A stretch of DNA of 64,000 nt, taken from contig NC_135360.1 of NCBI RefSeq assembly GCF_051622035.1, positions 33,931,206-33,995,205 on the forward strand. The letters are read 5' to 3'. Made by a program: the position numbers and the translations under genes. Under the pieces are notes generated by a model. That model was not told the origin of the DNA. It did not search any database and worked only from the letters and a program-made list of their open reading frames with translations. The DNA comes from Arctopsyche grandis (taxonomy: Eukaryota; Arthropoda; Insecta; Trichoptera; Hydropsychidae). This document shows, in pieces, positions 1 through 15,500 of the stretch (positions within the stretch are counted from its first letter, which is position 1; each line of letters begins with the position of its first letter).

Positions 1-2939
1 GAAAATTATATTTAATTTTGACATTGAAATATATATATATTACATATATATATACATACATACATATATATATATACATAATATAATATAAAACAGCTCA
101 TATGCGATAAATAATTCTCTACGATTACGATTGTCATAAAATCTTCAACATATGTACAAGAATTGGTGGGTAGATGCAAATTGAAAATTTACAATAAAAA
201 AACGTAAAGCGTGTTGAGAAATTCATTAAAATAATAATTATACAATACATAGATTTTTTTTGATTTGATTAACATGTTCTACCTAAAAAATAAATATAAA
301 TTAAACATTAAATATATCAAAAGAAACGGTAAACAATGACGATGCGTGTGATAACTACGCATTCCATGTACAGCCGACGGACATTATAATACAATCGTCA
401 AAACACCGTGATATGTAACTTTGTAAGCGGCGGCGGTGCGAAAATTAACAACATAAACACGGCCCGAGCGAATTGTGAACTGTCACCAAATATATATACG
501 AGACGAAGATCCAACGGAGATCTTCCCCTTCAGTAAAGCAGCTCACAAAAATATATCTCACAACACCGACGACGACGACGTACATACATATATAATATTT
601 TTTACGCACGGCGATATACACATGTATGCATATATATATATATATATATTGAAAATAGTAAAACTAGCATATTTTTTACACATTTTATATTGGGCATGTT
701 ACGTGCGCGCGCGTACATTCTGACAATTGAATTATCTAAAATGTGACATTTCATATATAATTATTTTGACTGTTCCGAAAGAATTAAATAAAAACGTTAC
801 ATAATGTATATACTTAATAGTATTGCACAAGCCTAACATTTGGTATTTAAACGCTAAGATTAGAATAATGGCAGACCGTACAAAAAGGCTGTTTTTTGAA
901 GGCAGTTTTCTCATGCTAAAAATGACATACAGCTGCTCGCTCACAATTTTGTCTACTTTTACACACATTTTCTTAAACTTCTATATATGTATGTATATAC
1001 AGCATACGCATTCAACTCCAAAATAATTCATTATCGTGTATGATTTTTTTTTATACAATAATAATAATTTATTACATAGTGTGATCAAACATGATATCAT
1101 ATAAATATGTTTATATTATATATATATATATAATAAGACAAAAAAGAAAAGAAAGTAAGAGAAAGAAAGAAAAAACAAACCGTGCATTGTATTTATAGTG
1201 CACGTGTTAAAACTTCGAGCAACAATAACAAATCACAGTGTATAAAATCTTATGCAAGATGTATATAAATAAATTCCTTCAGCCTATACAAAACAGATCA
1301 GATTTTACAAATTCAGTCATCTTATTAATTTTTATTATACATGTATGCAACTGTCTGATTATATTATATATAATATATAATTAAATATATATTTATATAT
1401 ATATATATACACAAGAGAGTAGAAAATAGTTTGTATTCACTAAAAAGCATTGCCGTAATTATGAAAATTTTACAGAAATATTAAATTTTTCTAAGTCTAC
1501 GCCCATAAACGAACATGTATGAATAGAAATGTCAATTCCATTCTTATTTTTTTATTTTTTTTTGTTAATACTTTCATTATTTTTGCTCAAATATATTACA
1601 TATTTTTTTACATACACATATATACACACACACACACACAAACACGTTTATATACAATAAAACCTCGCTTGCTTATAAGACATCGTCAAACGACTACTCG
1701 GTAAGACACATATATTCCACTGCCTCCGTTTTTGATTCCGCTGCCTCTTACGTGTCAATAATAATTAAAATTATTTACATACACATATCAAGTATATAAA
1801 AAAGTACATTCTGCGTAAAAAAGATAAAATTTGTACTCGAAAATTCCGATTCGTCAGCGACAGCTGAAAACACTCGAGAGTAAATCGGACCATTGTTTTT
1901 ATCATCAGTCCAATCTATTCCGCCTGTTTTATAAGCTGCATATTCAATTTCATCTACAAAGGCACTATCGGTCAATATTATATAATATTAAATGAGCAAT
2001 TCTTATATATTTGTCGAATCTATGTATGTATATTGAAAGCGAGCCCAAAGATTTTGATGAAACTACACAGAACCACCCTCTTCAGGCATGTAAAAAACGA
2101 TTTAAACATGAAAACGAGCTAAAATGGTAAAACAAGCGATTCACAAAGCAGTAATACATAAATAAATCTAACGAAGACTGATCTGTAATCACCAAACAGA
2201 AGGAGAAAATTAGTTTTTTTATAAAAATGCATGCTTTCACAGCCCCTTTATAGAGCGGTGTTAGATCTTTCAGATATTTCGACTGCAAATAAGCTTTAGT
2301 CAGCTTCAAAAGTCACAACATTATACATCAAGTTTATAAACAAACGGCAAAATCGTACATATCGTCTTAGTGCCTCGGTAAATGAAATGAAGCATATCGA
2401 CATCGCTAATTATGAAGGTTACACACACACATATCTATATCCATATAAATATATAGAAGAAAAGTGTACATCGGAAACAGTGGAAATCTTATAAAGAAAA
2501 ATGTGAAAAATGAATTCGAGGTCTTACTGCGCGTACAAACGCACGTCCGTCGATATTTACAAACAAGTCTAAACATATACGCATATGTGCTAAACCGAAA
2601 TGAATTGATCAGCATTTCCCTACTACGCCTACCACAAAGTGATCGATACGATAATATATAATAATATAATATTAATAATAAATTCATAAACAGTGTGTAC
2701 ACGAAAACTCAAAAAAATTTGAATAATAAATTCATTCTAAAAACTACACTTATTAAATGCATTCACGAACCGATCTGTCCCCTTCCAAATCACAAATAAT
2801 GAATAACCAACAATACAATATAAAGGAATGTATCACAAGATATAAATATATATATTATTATATGATATTTTTTTTTGAAAATTCATCATCGATATATGTG
2901 TGTGACTATTTCTCTCCCAGTTGATTTATGCTCCTTCTC
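1..2939 (-). other. 3' flank and probable 3' UTR of the KMT2C/D (trr) gene
   Basis: This stretch lies directly downstream of the stop codon of the minus-strand methyltransferase gene (stop at 2940-2942). It is very AT-rich, with (TA)n and (CA)n microsatellites (for example 630-650, 1118-1132 and 1624-1640), and I see no convincing coding exon on either strand. Minus-strand AATAAA signals, read as TTTATT on the plus strand, occur at 1551-1556 and 1331-1336. Either would give a 3' UTR of about 1.4-1.6 kb. The short open frames here have low-complexity products and no recognisable domain. The true polyadenylation site cannot be fixed from sequence alone. Confidence 0.5.
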
Positions 2940-3514
2940 TTAATTCATCCACTTTCGGCAGTTCGGCGCGCCGCACATACACGAAATCTTGTGAGCGTCG
3001 TCTTCTATGTCAAATTTGTAATCGTAGGCCAGCTGAAAGCACAAAGCGTATCGCATTATTCATACAACCAAATAAAACACTGTTCAAGTTTGAAATATTT
3101 CAAGCCTCCGTCGTACTTCTTCGCCGCGCATAATCCTCCTCTTGGCGAAGATGATGATGCGCAAATCTCGTTCGACTTCTACGGCCTCGGCGACGCAGTT
3201 GGGATTGCACGAGTGGTTTATGTAGCGAGCGAGTCCACCAGACAGCGTGGCGTCCACTACTCGCTCCTCGTCCAGTCGAAACATGTAAATTCCTCGATTC
3301 TACAAAATGGAAAGAGGCGTGATTTAATATCCTCCCCATTACGACAAAAAAAAATATGATTATTATCCGTCATCGGATACTCACTCTAGCTTCGTATTTT
3401 TTCTCTCTAATTTCCGACAACTCGTGTCTGATCACTTCGCCGATATACTCGATGACCATTGTATATTTTTCTAAATCGCGCGCCGCATATAGTCCTAGCC
3501 CTTGGATCTTAGAC
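2940..3514 (-). CDS. trr: SET and post-SET exons of KMT2C/D (three terminal exons)
   Basis: Exons 3385-3514, 3117-3299 and 2940-3032 encode the catalytic SET domain. The first carries SKIQGLGLYAARD and the VIEYIGEVI strand. The second carries RYINHSCNPNC, with the conserved Asn-His cofactor-binding motif. The third reads LAYDYKFD, then C-M-C-G-A-P-N-C, the zinc-binding post-SET motif, and ends in RKWMN and a TAA stop, the usual C-terminus of KMT2 enzymes. Phases join cleanly (0/0). All expected catalytic landmarks are present, so the enzyme should be active. The intron at 3033-3116 is only 84 bp. Confidence 0.96.
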
Positions 3515-6500
3515 CTAAAGTTACACATAAATAAAATGATAAACCATCTCATTTAGATATATCTGAATATGAAATCGAATGTAATATAAAGTATCCTTAT
3601 ACATATATTTAAACCATGGATGTTTAAATATCAAACTTTTTTTTTAAATACATATAATAGTGAAAGGGTTCAACTCTGCATGGCATACAATAAAATAAAA
3701 ATTCGGATGTGACCGACCTGCGAATTTAATGTATTTGAGGAATATATAAAAAGGTTACAAAACAAAATTGGATAATTAAACATACATACACGTTCAAGCA
3801 TACCGACTATGAGATCATTTTCGATACAAATTGAGCGCAAATGTAGGGAAACTTGCACAAGACAAAAGTTCTACTTCCGGTTGTTGGATTTTGTTCGAAT
3901 TTTTTTCATTCATTAAAATCACTATATTATTATACACATTATAATAAAATGTTGTTCTAAAAAAAATTACTGCTTCTGGTTTACGAATTCTTACCAAAAC
4001 CTTATCATCTCTAAGTTAGTACATAATGATACAAATAAAAAATTTCAGCTTGATACGTTCAAGGGTGTGGAAAAAATGGTGATCATAACATTTTTGACTT
4101 TTTTAGGAGGAAAAAATCCCACTTCCGGATTATTAATTTTAGTGATTTTTTTTTTATTTTCATCACATTGATACAAGAATTATACTTGAATTTTTTAAAG
4201 GGGCCGAAAAAAATTGTGAAAAAAAAATCGAACAAGAGTAAACTGCCACTTCCGGTTGGCGGATGCTTACCAAATTTTATATATAACTCGGTATTAAGCT
4301 TAAACTTCTAGATATGAAATTTCAGTTCAAAAAACTAAAAGGTTTCTGAGAAAAACATAATAAACCTCGATTCTCTACAGTAAAAGTACTACTTCTGGTT
4401 CAGGTAAAAATATTAGGGTATAAAATTTATAATGTCTATTACATGTAAAAAAAATTCAGTTAGCGGTTTGGGAGATAATTGAAATCAAAAACTTAAAAAA
4501 AAGAGGACACCTATAAGGGGAGGTACTATTACCGGCCAACTTAAAAATTTGAAAAAAATTTACGTCATATCGATAAGAATTTCAGTAACCAATACTAAGT
4601 TTCAGTTCGTTAAGACTAACTTTGTTCAAATCCCCAAAATACAGACACACACATTTCTTCTAGATCATGAAAACATAATCAGTGATCGATTCCGAGTTTG
4701 AATCAGTCAAAATCTCGAATTTTCGCATGATCACAAAACTTCATCTATTGTTACTACGTACATAGATAAAGTAATAGATTAACCTTTAAATTCAGATATA
4801 AAAAAAAAAAATCACCTAGCAAGATAAACATTGTTACGCCATTCTTGTTTCATTTTCTTGTACTGACTGCTTTTGCTGTGTACGAATTGCTTCGAATACG
4901 GGCAAGCATGTTCTCCGGGCGGCGGCGGGGGAGCCAGTGGCGGTGGCGGAGCACGAGGAGTTGGAGGCGGTGCTCTAACGGCCAACGCACGTCTCCACTG
5001 AGCGCCCCTAATATTGGCACGAGGCTCGGTGCGGGCCGCTCCCGATGGATTCACCGCCAACGGCAATTCCAACAGCGGATTTCTTCCATACTTAAATCGA
5101 TAATCGGAAAGGGTATCAATACCTAAAATGTCAACACTGATTAAGTAAAATAATTACAACATACAAAAAAAACACCGCATCATTTAATGGCATGTGCAAA
5201 CCTGGCAAGCTCTCCAACACGCGAACGATAGCCGGTTCGGTCAGACCGAACAGGTCATCGCCGGTCAGATAGTCGGGCCACAGTCGGAGAGTGTCATTGG
5301 CCGCTCGTAAATTGGCCAGCGACGTCAGGAACGGAGCCCAGGCCGCTCGGGGAGTCTGGCCGCGACTCTCCGGAGGCCCCGACTCGCCTTCTTGGGGTGT
5401 CACAATGAATTCGGGTCGGCCACCTTTGTCGGCTATCGAGCATATGTATCGGCATCTGGTGTTGATGCGTTTCGTAGACCAGTAAAATCGTATCTGGAAC
5501 ATCGGATGACACATATGTAAGTAAGTCAAACTGTTAAGTTGAAAACTGCAGTTTTGTATAATCGAAAAATAGAAAGAAAGATCATGAATTCATGCAGTTA
5601 TACTCACAATTTGAAATCCAATTGGATAGATGAAGTGCGGCGTGTGAAAAGCTGGCAACTGATGTGGGAGCAACTGCCCTACAGACAAAAATATAAGGCT
5701 CCCAACACGCAGCAGATATGTGGGCTCGGCCAGCTGCATGACGGCAGCTACCTGCCTGCTCTCATCCCTCTGCACATAGACCCTCCGTTGGACGCTCAGC
5801 GTTGTCAGCTCGTTCTCCTTCTCCCCTTTGGGCAGATGCGACGGACAATGCGCCGTTTTGTTCTTGTGAAATACGCATTTGTCTTTGACGGCGCAGCTCA
5901 AATGATATACGTTGGAGCAGCGGGTCTTGAAGCATCGGACGGTGGCTCCAGTGCGTTCGCAGAATACGCACTGAGACGTGCTGCACAGCTGAAGGGCGTT
6001 GTCGAAGTTCATCAGAGCACCGTTGACGGTCTCGTACACCCCGTCGGACCACAGAGCGCAATTCAAGTGTACCCACTTGTCAACATCGTAGTTGAGTAGC
6101 CGAGCTGGTCCATCAGCTATTCCGTCTCCTTGCGCGTGGCATAAACTACACCGGCGCACGTCTTCGGGCATCCTCGTCGGCATGACGGTGACACCGGTGC
6201 GGAAAACCATTTCTGTTATCTCTCGATCGGTTGGCCGTTTGTATCTAGTCGGAGGTGCAATACAACCAGGTGACCAATATTTGTATTGAAGTCCTCGGAA
6301 GACTTTGACCGGAGGGCCACTGCTGTCGTCTTCGGAGAGCTCTTGTTTAACAGCGTCTTCGGCGTTGGTGTCGGCGTTCATTTCATTCTGCAACATTTCG
6401 TTGTCTTTAGTCAGATCGTCGGCGGCGTCCATAAACGACAGGTCCATCTTTTCATCTTTAATATCCGGCTTTATATCGATGTCTTCAGCGTCCATGCTTT

Positions 6501-9500
6501 CGGCGGACGCCGTATCGAACTCCTCCTTGTCTTTAATGTCAACGTTTGGAATTATGCTATCCTCGCTCTCCATTTTGGTGTTGTTTAATTTATTGTCAGC
6601 GAGGATGTTAGTCGGAGTCCAAGCGAATCGCTTATAGCACTGTGGGCTGCAGAAGTACAGATCGTTTTCACCGTCGCTCAATAGGTCGTTGCTCGAAGAT
6701 AGCAGTGGGAATTCGGACGGTTTCGCTCTGATGACCGAATCTAGTATGACTACATCGCAGTGTCGGCAGAACTTGGCTGCTCCGTTCAATATGCTTTGGA
6801 TGTCGATAGGCGTACCTTCTTTACCGTCCCGTCCCTTGGATCGATACAAGCCTAGTTTGTGAGAAGGAGGTGTCGTAGTTCTCTCGACGATTTGGTACGT
6901 GGTCGGTGGTGGGATGTGTAAAATACCGGCCAGTTCTCTCAAGACGTTCAAAATGTCTTCGGCGGCGGAAGAAGTTAGCGTTAATGTAACGGTAATATTT
7001 TCTTCATTTTCAGCGTTGACTCCGGTGCTGAGTACCTTCGATTTGATGCATACATTATCTTTATTGAAATTGCTACGAATGTTTTCTTTATCGATGTCTT
7101 TAGCCGCAAAATGTATGGGTACTGGTTTGACTCTGATCGGAACTGGGGTGATAATAGGAATAACGGGAGACTTGGAACGTTCAATTTCCTCATCGCTTTC
7201 AGACTCATCGATCAGTCTCAAGCCGGGGAATTGATACGAACATTCCCGCAAACAACATTCAGGACTCGAACTACTCACTATCGTATCGGGAGTTTCAACA
7301 TCTCTTTCTTTGCATATAAATTCGATTTTCTTATCATCCAAATCGTTCTCTAAACGTATAGGAGAGAATTCTTGATCATAAAAGCCTCTTTGTGTTGAAG
7401 CGGGTGGCTTTTCCGGAATAGGATCATCTTCACCGAAAGGTTTCGTATTGTAAAAATCAGCCGTGTTCGGTATTATAGCGCTGCCGAATTCTCCTGACAA
7501 ATCTCCAAACTGAATATTATAATCTCTAGATACGCCTATTTTAGATAGATCGCCTGATCCAAATACAGGACAGACGCCGTAGTTCTTACAGAGCATTGGC
7601 TCTTGGATTTGCAACGCTGGCAAGAGTCGCAATTGGATGAGAAGGTTATCGATAAAAGTGTCATAGTCTTCTTCAACACGTGATCCTTTCCTTGGTCGTT
7701 TTTTAGTGTTGCTGGCTTCTATCTTTTGATTGTTTTGCATTTGACGACGCTTTTGTTGGTACTCGCGTCGTTTTCTCTTCCGCGCTTCGACTACTGACTC
7801 CTGATTCATGACGCTATCGATCGAATTGTCCAAACCCATTGGTGTATCTGACAGTTCTTCTTTTAGTGGTGTATCTAATTTGCATAGGTCAGAAGCAGCC
7901 GATACTCCCGATATCGCTGACTGTTGCGAGCTTTCATCGAGAAGTTCCTTTTTAACTTCTTGCAATGCGTATGGACTTTGATTAACAGGACTTTGTTGTG
8001 GAAGCATAACTTCTTTTTTAATCGTTTGAGTCAATTGTTCAGTCGGAGTCATACAAAACGGTGAAGGTGTAGATGGTGTCATCGGAGTCGAAGTCAACGG
8101 AGAATCTTCCCTGACGATTAATTTACTCAACGGTTTTCGGACATCCATAAGAGATTGTGTGGACGACTGAGTCGTAACTGGCACTGACGAGACCGGAATT
8201 GTCACAGTCGGTTGAGGAGGACGAGACGTGAACAGTGGATTCGAAACTGGAGTCTGTCTCGGTGATGTCTTAGGCGGTTCAACCGAAGTGACAACAGGTA
8301 AATGTGGAGGTGGAATCGATGGCCGAGCCAATTGAGCTTCTAGCGACGGAACCAAACCTAAGCTCGGAGCCGTTCTTCCAAGCAGCGACGGAACAGAACT
8401 CCGACAAGAGACAGAAGTCACCGTCGGCGAATTTCCACCAGAATTCTGAAGCAGCTGCTTCAACAACACATTCTGGGACTCGTCTTGCTTCTGTGGAATG
8501 TTCAAAGACGAGAACTTACAGCCACTACTCTCCAAATTCTGCAAACTTTCATCGCAATCCATAGGCTCGCTTTTGACAATGACCGACTCGAGGCTGTGAC
8601 GCTTGTTCGGCTGTGTCTGCACCGTCGGAAGTTCACTCTTCGGCTCGTCTGTAGACTTGGATCGTTTCAACGGAGACGTCAACTGACTGTGCAGCAACTT
8701 CAACGATATTATGTTAGACGACACTTGCGGCTTAGCTTGAGACAAACTAGCGCTAAGAATGCTGCTCGTACTAGTGCTTTGTAAATTCGCCGAGAGTATC
8801 GTAGCGGGACGTGAAGTCATAATCAAAGCTGGCGGTTGACTCGAACTAATACTATGAATCGGCATTTGCATATTATTTCCGGGGACGTGTCTATTCGTCT
8901 GCATCAATGTCGAACTTAAAATATTGGTCGAAACGATTTGACTCTTTTGCAGCAGCGACGTTGAAGTCACCGTTGGGTTATTCGATTGAATGACGGTGGA
9001 GATCATTTGAGATGGACTGGATGTGATCTTCGACAGGGCTGGCATTTGCAACGACTGCTGTGCTGACGTTTGAATAAGTTCGTCTGCGATGCTTTGATTT
9101 GACCCAATCAATGGTGAAGGACTCGGGGACTTGATGGACAATAGTGGACTGTTCCTCGGAGAACTACTCGGCGAGCCGAGGGGAGATTGCTGTTGTCGGA
9201 TACTTGCACTCAAAATATTCATCCTCGATACAGCGACAGTACTAACAGCTTGAGAATTATCGACCGTCGAATTACTGATACTATTCATGACTGCTTTCTC
9301 GATCAGGGCTCTATTCGTACTTTTGCTGGGAATAACTTCGACCTTCGTTGATGGTAAAAGATTCTCAAAATTAACCTGAGTGATTGAGCCTATTTCGGAC
9401 TGGATGTGATTCTTTCGCATCAAATTAACAGTTGAATTCACCGTCGACTCTACTTTCGAGGTATTAATCGATGACATGATCGTCCTCAGTTGTTGTGAGG

Positions 9501-12500
9501 CGTTTGCAATGTTAGTTGTCAACTCGGTCGGCTTTGACAATGGTGACAACTGCGGCAGCATCGTCGTTAAGCGAGACGTTCCAACGTTGATTGGACTTTG
9601 AGACGACTCCCTCGATCGCATAATGACGTGAACTGGAATAGTGCTTTTCATAGACTCTTGACTAAGTTCGCTTTTGGCGACCATACTGTTGTTCAAATCT
9701 TGTCGGATAATGTCGTCTATGTCAGATATTGCATCGTTATCTTTACTAGAAGCAGTCGATACCGTATTATCTTGAGCTGGAGTGTTGATCGGATCTGGTA
9801 ATTTAATCGGATATAAGTTTGATTCTCCGCCAATGTTATGAAGCATATCGAACATCTCTTTGATGGACTCCACCTGCTTTTGGCTGAAGCTTACGGTATT
9901 GTTCATTTCAGAATTATGAGCTTGTAAAGTGAAATTGTCTAGATATCTTTCTTGAGATGTGGTCGGCGACGGGATCGATATCTGAATTGAATCTTGAACT
10001 ACATCTGAAGCAGAGCTTACATTCGAATCGAATACTATATCTTTTCCCTGTGTGCTAGTTTTAACAGCACTGTTCGATGACTTTTCATCGGTGCTTCCTT
10101 CGCCGATGATTGAACTGATTGAACTCTGACTAATTGGCATAGTTGAAACATCATCGTCATTGCTTTTATTTTTTTCATCATCGCCTTCCATTATGTGATC
10201 AGGAATCTTCTCACTAACCTTCTGAGGCGACTTTGGAATACTCGACATATCAATTTTGGTTAAGTGTGATAGCTTCTGAGGAATTTCGGTATGCTTAGTA
10301 ATTTCATTTTCGATATCGAGTTCTTTTGGCTTGATGGAAACGCTACCCACCGATAATGTATGCAATAATGTCTTATTTATAACATTTTGACTTGAAACGG
10401 ATATTGAATTAGCCATTGATGAATTGATCTGAATCTTTTTCAAAACCGGACTGGTTTCTTTAACAGGACTTTTCTCTTTACTCACAATGTCGACAATAGA
10501 TTCATTATCATTATTATCATCTTGACTCAATGAACTGTCAGGAGAAGCGGATTCATCTTGAAAAATTTTAGCTGGTAGCGTAATATCTTGAGAGACGGCC
10601 AGTGAAGAAAGTTTAGAGCTTGAAATAGTCAACGTCGTTGGTTTCACCAACTTTTGTTTAATATGGTGCTGAGTGAAAATAGGTATGGGCATACGGGGTG
10701 AACTTCCAGAATGTGTCGTAGTAAACGTAATGACGGGACTCAAAGTTGCCATCCTCGGTACGTTCATATTCGATGAGATGACACTTATAACGGACGAGAT
10801 TGGCTTGGATATGGGGATTCCGAGAGATGGCGCTGATATCGTTATAGGAACTTTCTTAATCGACGACGACATATTTCCTTGACTGCTCGAAGTCAACGGT
10901 ACAATAGGAACGTTGATGCTCTTTAACACGGGCACTGATATGGTCTGATTGGCGATAGATACGGATGCGACCGTTGACACATGTGATACTTCATTTAACA
11001 TTTTCGAATTAGAGTGGGGCGATAAAACAGTGGCGCTGATGAGCGGCAACCTCGTAATACCAGTTCCGGATTTTCCTGTGTTGACAATTTTGAATTGATG
11101 TACTCCTGAAGCGCTCTGCGGCGGCTTTGTAGCCAAGCTTATAACAGCTACAGTTTTTTTCGTGGTCTCGGTCCTGGTGACGGTGGTGAGAGTCGGTTCT
11201 GTGGATAGAACGGGTGGTTTTTCAACGATGGGCTCTTTAGGCACTTCATCCTCGGTAGTATCTTCAGGTTTTCCATTATCGATCAACTCTTCGAAGTCTT
11301 CTTCAGTCGCTATATGCTCTTCGGGTGATCCGACGTTTGAACTTATGACGACGATCTCCGAATCAATTGACTCGTGAATAGTTTCATTGTCGAGTTTGTC
11401 CATTTGCATTTTGCCGGGGATGTCATCGATATGTATGGAACTCGATTCATCTTCGCTGCCTTCAGCTGGGCTGTTCACGTTACTTCCATCGTTAGATTCA
11501 GATGTCTGACGGCTGTAGCTTATGACGACAGAGTCATCTTTCTGTATGAAACTGAGTTGCTTTAAAGAGTCGTCACTGTCTACGGTGTAATCGACGCCGT
11601 CTGAAGAAAACAGTACGTATTCTTGCGGATCGAGTGGACTTGCGACGTCCGCAATTTCAACAGGTGGAAATGGCTCTAAAACAGACAGGTCACCTTGATC
11701 GGAGTCTCCAGCTGCGGCACACAATGAAACTTCAGCGCCAACGAAACTCTTATCGTTTTCATCGTCGTAATCTATTATTTGGTGTTTGTTTTCATCCGGA
11801 CTACTTTCTATTAATACTATTTCTTCATCGGAGTGTTGAGCACATTCTAAAACTTTCGCTTCTACGATCGACTTTGATTTCTTTATTTTACTCTCAATGT
11901 CTATGCTCATAGTCTTCGAAAGAATTTTGTCTTCTTTCACACATTCTTCCAACGATTGCACTATTTTACCGGGACTAATTGGAGGCGTACAGGAACTATC
12001 ATCAAGCTCGTTATATTCGGCATTCACAAGCGTTGTTAACGGATTAATCTTTGGCTTATTTAAATTAATATTTTGAGTCGGCGCAGGTGCTACTTTGGTC
12101 ACAACTTTCTTCTTCAAAATGGAAACTTTACTAATATGCGACTCTTTCTTCGGCTTTGGAATCATACCTTAAAAAATTGAAACATATTAAAAAAATAATA
12201 ATTGGCGAAATACACTTAATAAATGGTATTGCATCAAGAAAATGATAAATCAATAAAAAAAAAAAATGAAAATCCAACCTTGTTCGTTTTGTTGTCCACT
12301 GGATCCCTGCAGCGAGTCTCCGGCATTCATCATTTTTATCGGCTTATTTTGGCCCCACATCGGAGACCCACCACGCAAGCCCGGTTTAACGTAAACAAAG
12401 TCGAGTGGTAAAGGAGTCGGATTGTGATGAGGGTTTCCTCCTCCAGCGTTCCCAGAATCTGGCTGCGGAGAAGGCGACGGAGTAGTCTGTGGAGCTATAA

Positions 12501-15500
12501 GTGGACTTCGCACAGACAACGGTGAACTGGGCGGCTGTACGCCTACTAAAGGACTACGAGATAGTGGAGAGCTCGGAGGTTGACCCATAGGACTGTATTG
12601 CTGACGCTGCATCATTTGTTGCCTTTGCTGTAACGAAACAAATCAATTTGAATATTGATCAAAAATTGATCTATTAGAAAAGAACAATGAAGTGTAAATA
12701 ATCACCGTTTCATTTGCGGTAGCACCCGGAGACATAAGCGGTTGAGGACTACCAAGAGGTGAAGACTGTCTGCTGAATGAAACTCCACCTCTCATACCTT
12801 GAAATTATCAAAAAAAAAAATTATTTATTAGTTTGGAAAGTTGTGTATGATGGTTAAACATGTGACAAATCGGCCCCAAATCTAAACAATGAATTACTTG
12901 CTTGCATAGTGTGATATAGAACAACTGTAATGGTGTTGTAATCGCTATACTAGAATGTGTTTCAGTGAGACTAATTTCTTCAGCAACATAGTTCAATCAA
13001 ATTTGTCACATGATTTTAAACTGTCCCAGTCGTTGTATATAATGCAATTAAAAAATCACCTTGTTGATGTATTCCGTGATGCGACGGAGGACGAACGAAT
13101 CTAGTCTGCAACGGCGAACCTTGTGGTCTAGGAAAAACAACTTGCGGAGAACGATTTCCACTCTGTGGACTGAAAGAAGGAGGCGGAGTGCTGCCGGGAC
13201 ACGGCGACGCATTACCGCTCAATGATCCAGTCTGCTGAAACCGATTCAACAATTAAAAATAAATAAATTAAGATTTATACTACCGATCAGTACCTAAACA
13301 TTACCTGTATAGATTGCAGTTGCGGCGATTGTGAAGTCACTGGACTTTGCATCTGCACGATCATCTGAGGGCTCGGCGTGGACGTGGGTCTCTGATTGTG
13401 CGACTGAATGGTCTGTTGTTGGATGTTCAACAGCTGTTGCTGCTGCTGTCCGGTCAGCTGCACGTGGTGTATCTGCGACGTATTCTGCATCGACGAGTGC
13501 TGCGGCTGGATCGTCTGATTTTGCATTTGATGTGTCGACTGGCCCATAGACGTGAAATGTTGATTGATTATCGCCTGTTGACTTAGCTGACCCTGCACCT
13601 GATGACTGTTCTGCGACACGATCTGATTCACCTGTTGCTGCACCGTCTGAGACTGTATAATGTTGCTTTGTTGTTGTTGCGACTGTTGGTTGAATATCTC
13701 CTGCGGGTCGATGTTGATTTGCTGTTGTTGGTTCATCTGCTGGTTGAGGTTTATCTGTTGCTGCTGCTGCTGCACGGTGTTTATAATCTGCTGTTGCTGG
13801 CCGTGATTTATCTGATGCTGGCCGATGTGTATCTGCTGTTGTCCCACGTTCAACTGTTGTGCTAAGTTTACTTGTGACTGTTGCCCAATGTTTGTTTGTA
13901 ACTGTTGGCCGATATTGTGGGCCTGTTGGCCAATGCTCATCTGACTTTGAGTTTGTGTTGGATTGACTTGTTGTTGTTGCTGTTGCTGTAGATGAGATTG
14001 TTGTTGCTGCTGCTTGTTCCGATACTCCTTTAATTTGACCAAGAAAAATTTTACACTCGTACACTAACGAATTTGTTAGTTTTATCGTAAAAATTCGGTT
14101 GTTTTATTACCTGACAAAGCATGCCATGTTGCCGCAATTGCTTCCGTGCCGCTTCCAGGTGTTTTTGCAACACGGCTTGTTCTGCCGACACTCGTCCCAA
14201 CTCGGCGGCATCATTGGGAGCTAGTTCGTTGTTAGATTTGCGTAGTTGTCTCTGTTTGCTGTTAAGAGACTGTAATAAAAAAAACAAAAAGAGATAATTA
14301 CCGTGTGAAAAAAATCAGTGTTAATACCACAAGACAGATATCTTACTGCACGATAAATGATAAAAAAATCTTTAATGTCAATTTTAAACAACATAAAATG
14401 ACTCAATATCTACACACCTACTGACGATGATTAAAACATCCAAAACAATAATCGTAGCAGCATTTACACTGACTAATCAAATCGAATAAAAAAATAGCTC
14501 AATATAGAAAGTACACCAAAACCAACTCTTTAAATCATAAATAAGCAAATTATAGAAATAATTGGTGGAAAGCCTATCGAAATCAAACACACCTCTTTCA
14601 AGTTTTCGAAGTTTCCAGAAAATCACAACGAACAATTCGAAAGTTCCGACTGAATAAGTACACCACCTTTACAAAGACCCACCCCCACTCCTTGGAAAAG
14701 CTGCGCAAGTCAGAATTGTGTATTGATTATTGTATTTGCGCATCTTTTCCAATGAGGGGGGGGTGGGTCTTTATAAATGTAACAACCTACTTCCAACACT
14801 CATTCTAAACTTGACTGTAATACGCCCATTTAAAAATAATATTTATTAAAATAGACAAATTTGACTTTATTAAAATTATGAATGCAATTTACTTCATTTA
14901 AACGATTTCATTGATGATTTCCAACTTCAATACGAAAAATTTATATTAAATTATATAATAAACACATGCAAACATTTATGTACGTACGGTGTATAAAGTA
15001 AATTTCATGTCAAAAATTGTGACAAGTGAAGCAATGGTGAAAAAACAAGCTGTGAATAATATAATTGGAAAGAGATTTCAACAATCGGTAGTTTGGATTT
15101 TTAACACCAAAAATAATACTACTATCGATTAGTAGCAAACAAAAGCACCATTATGGAACGCCAATTTTTTTTAAAATTAAAAATCCAATAGACAAAACAG
15201 ACTGACCGATCACAGCAATCTCTTCCTTATGACACAAAGCGAGTGAAAATAGATTTATTATTTAGAATTTATTTAATTATTAATGATATCTTGACCTCAT
15301 TGCGGTTTGCCTTACCTTTTCCACGCAATAACTCATAAAACCTTTGAAGTAGCATAGAATTAAGAGTCACCGATAAAATTGAGCAAAGCCTTACATTTGA
15401 ACTCTCATCGTACGATTAAATCTAAAATTGCACTCTTGCATGCAAGAAATGATTTACAAATCTAACACAATCGATTCTATGTATTTAAAAATGTCTCCAT

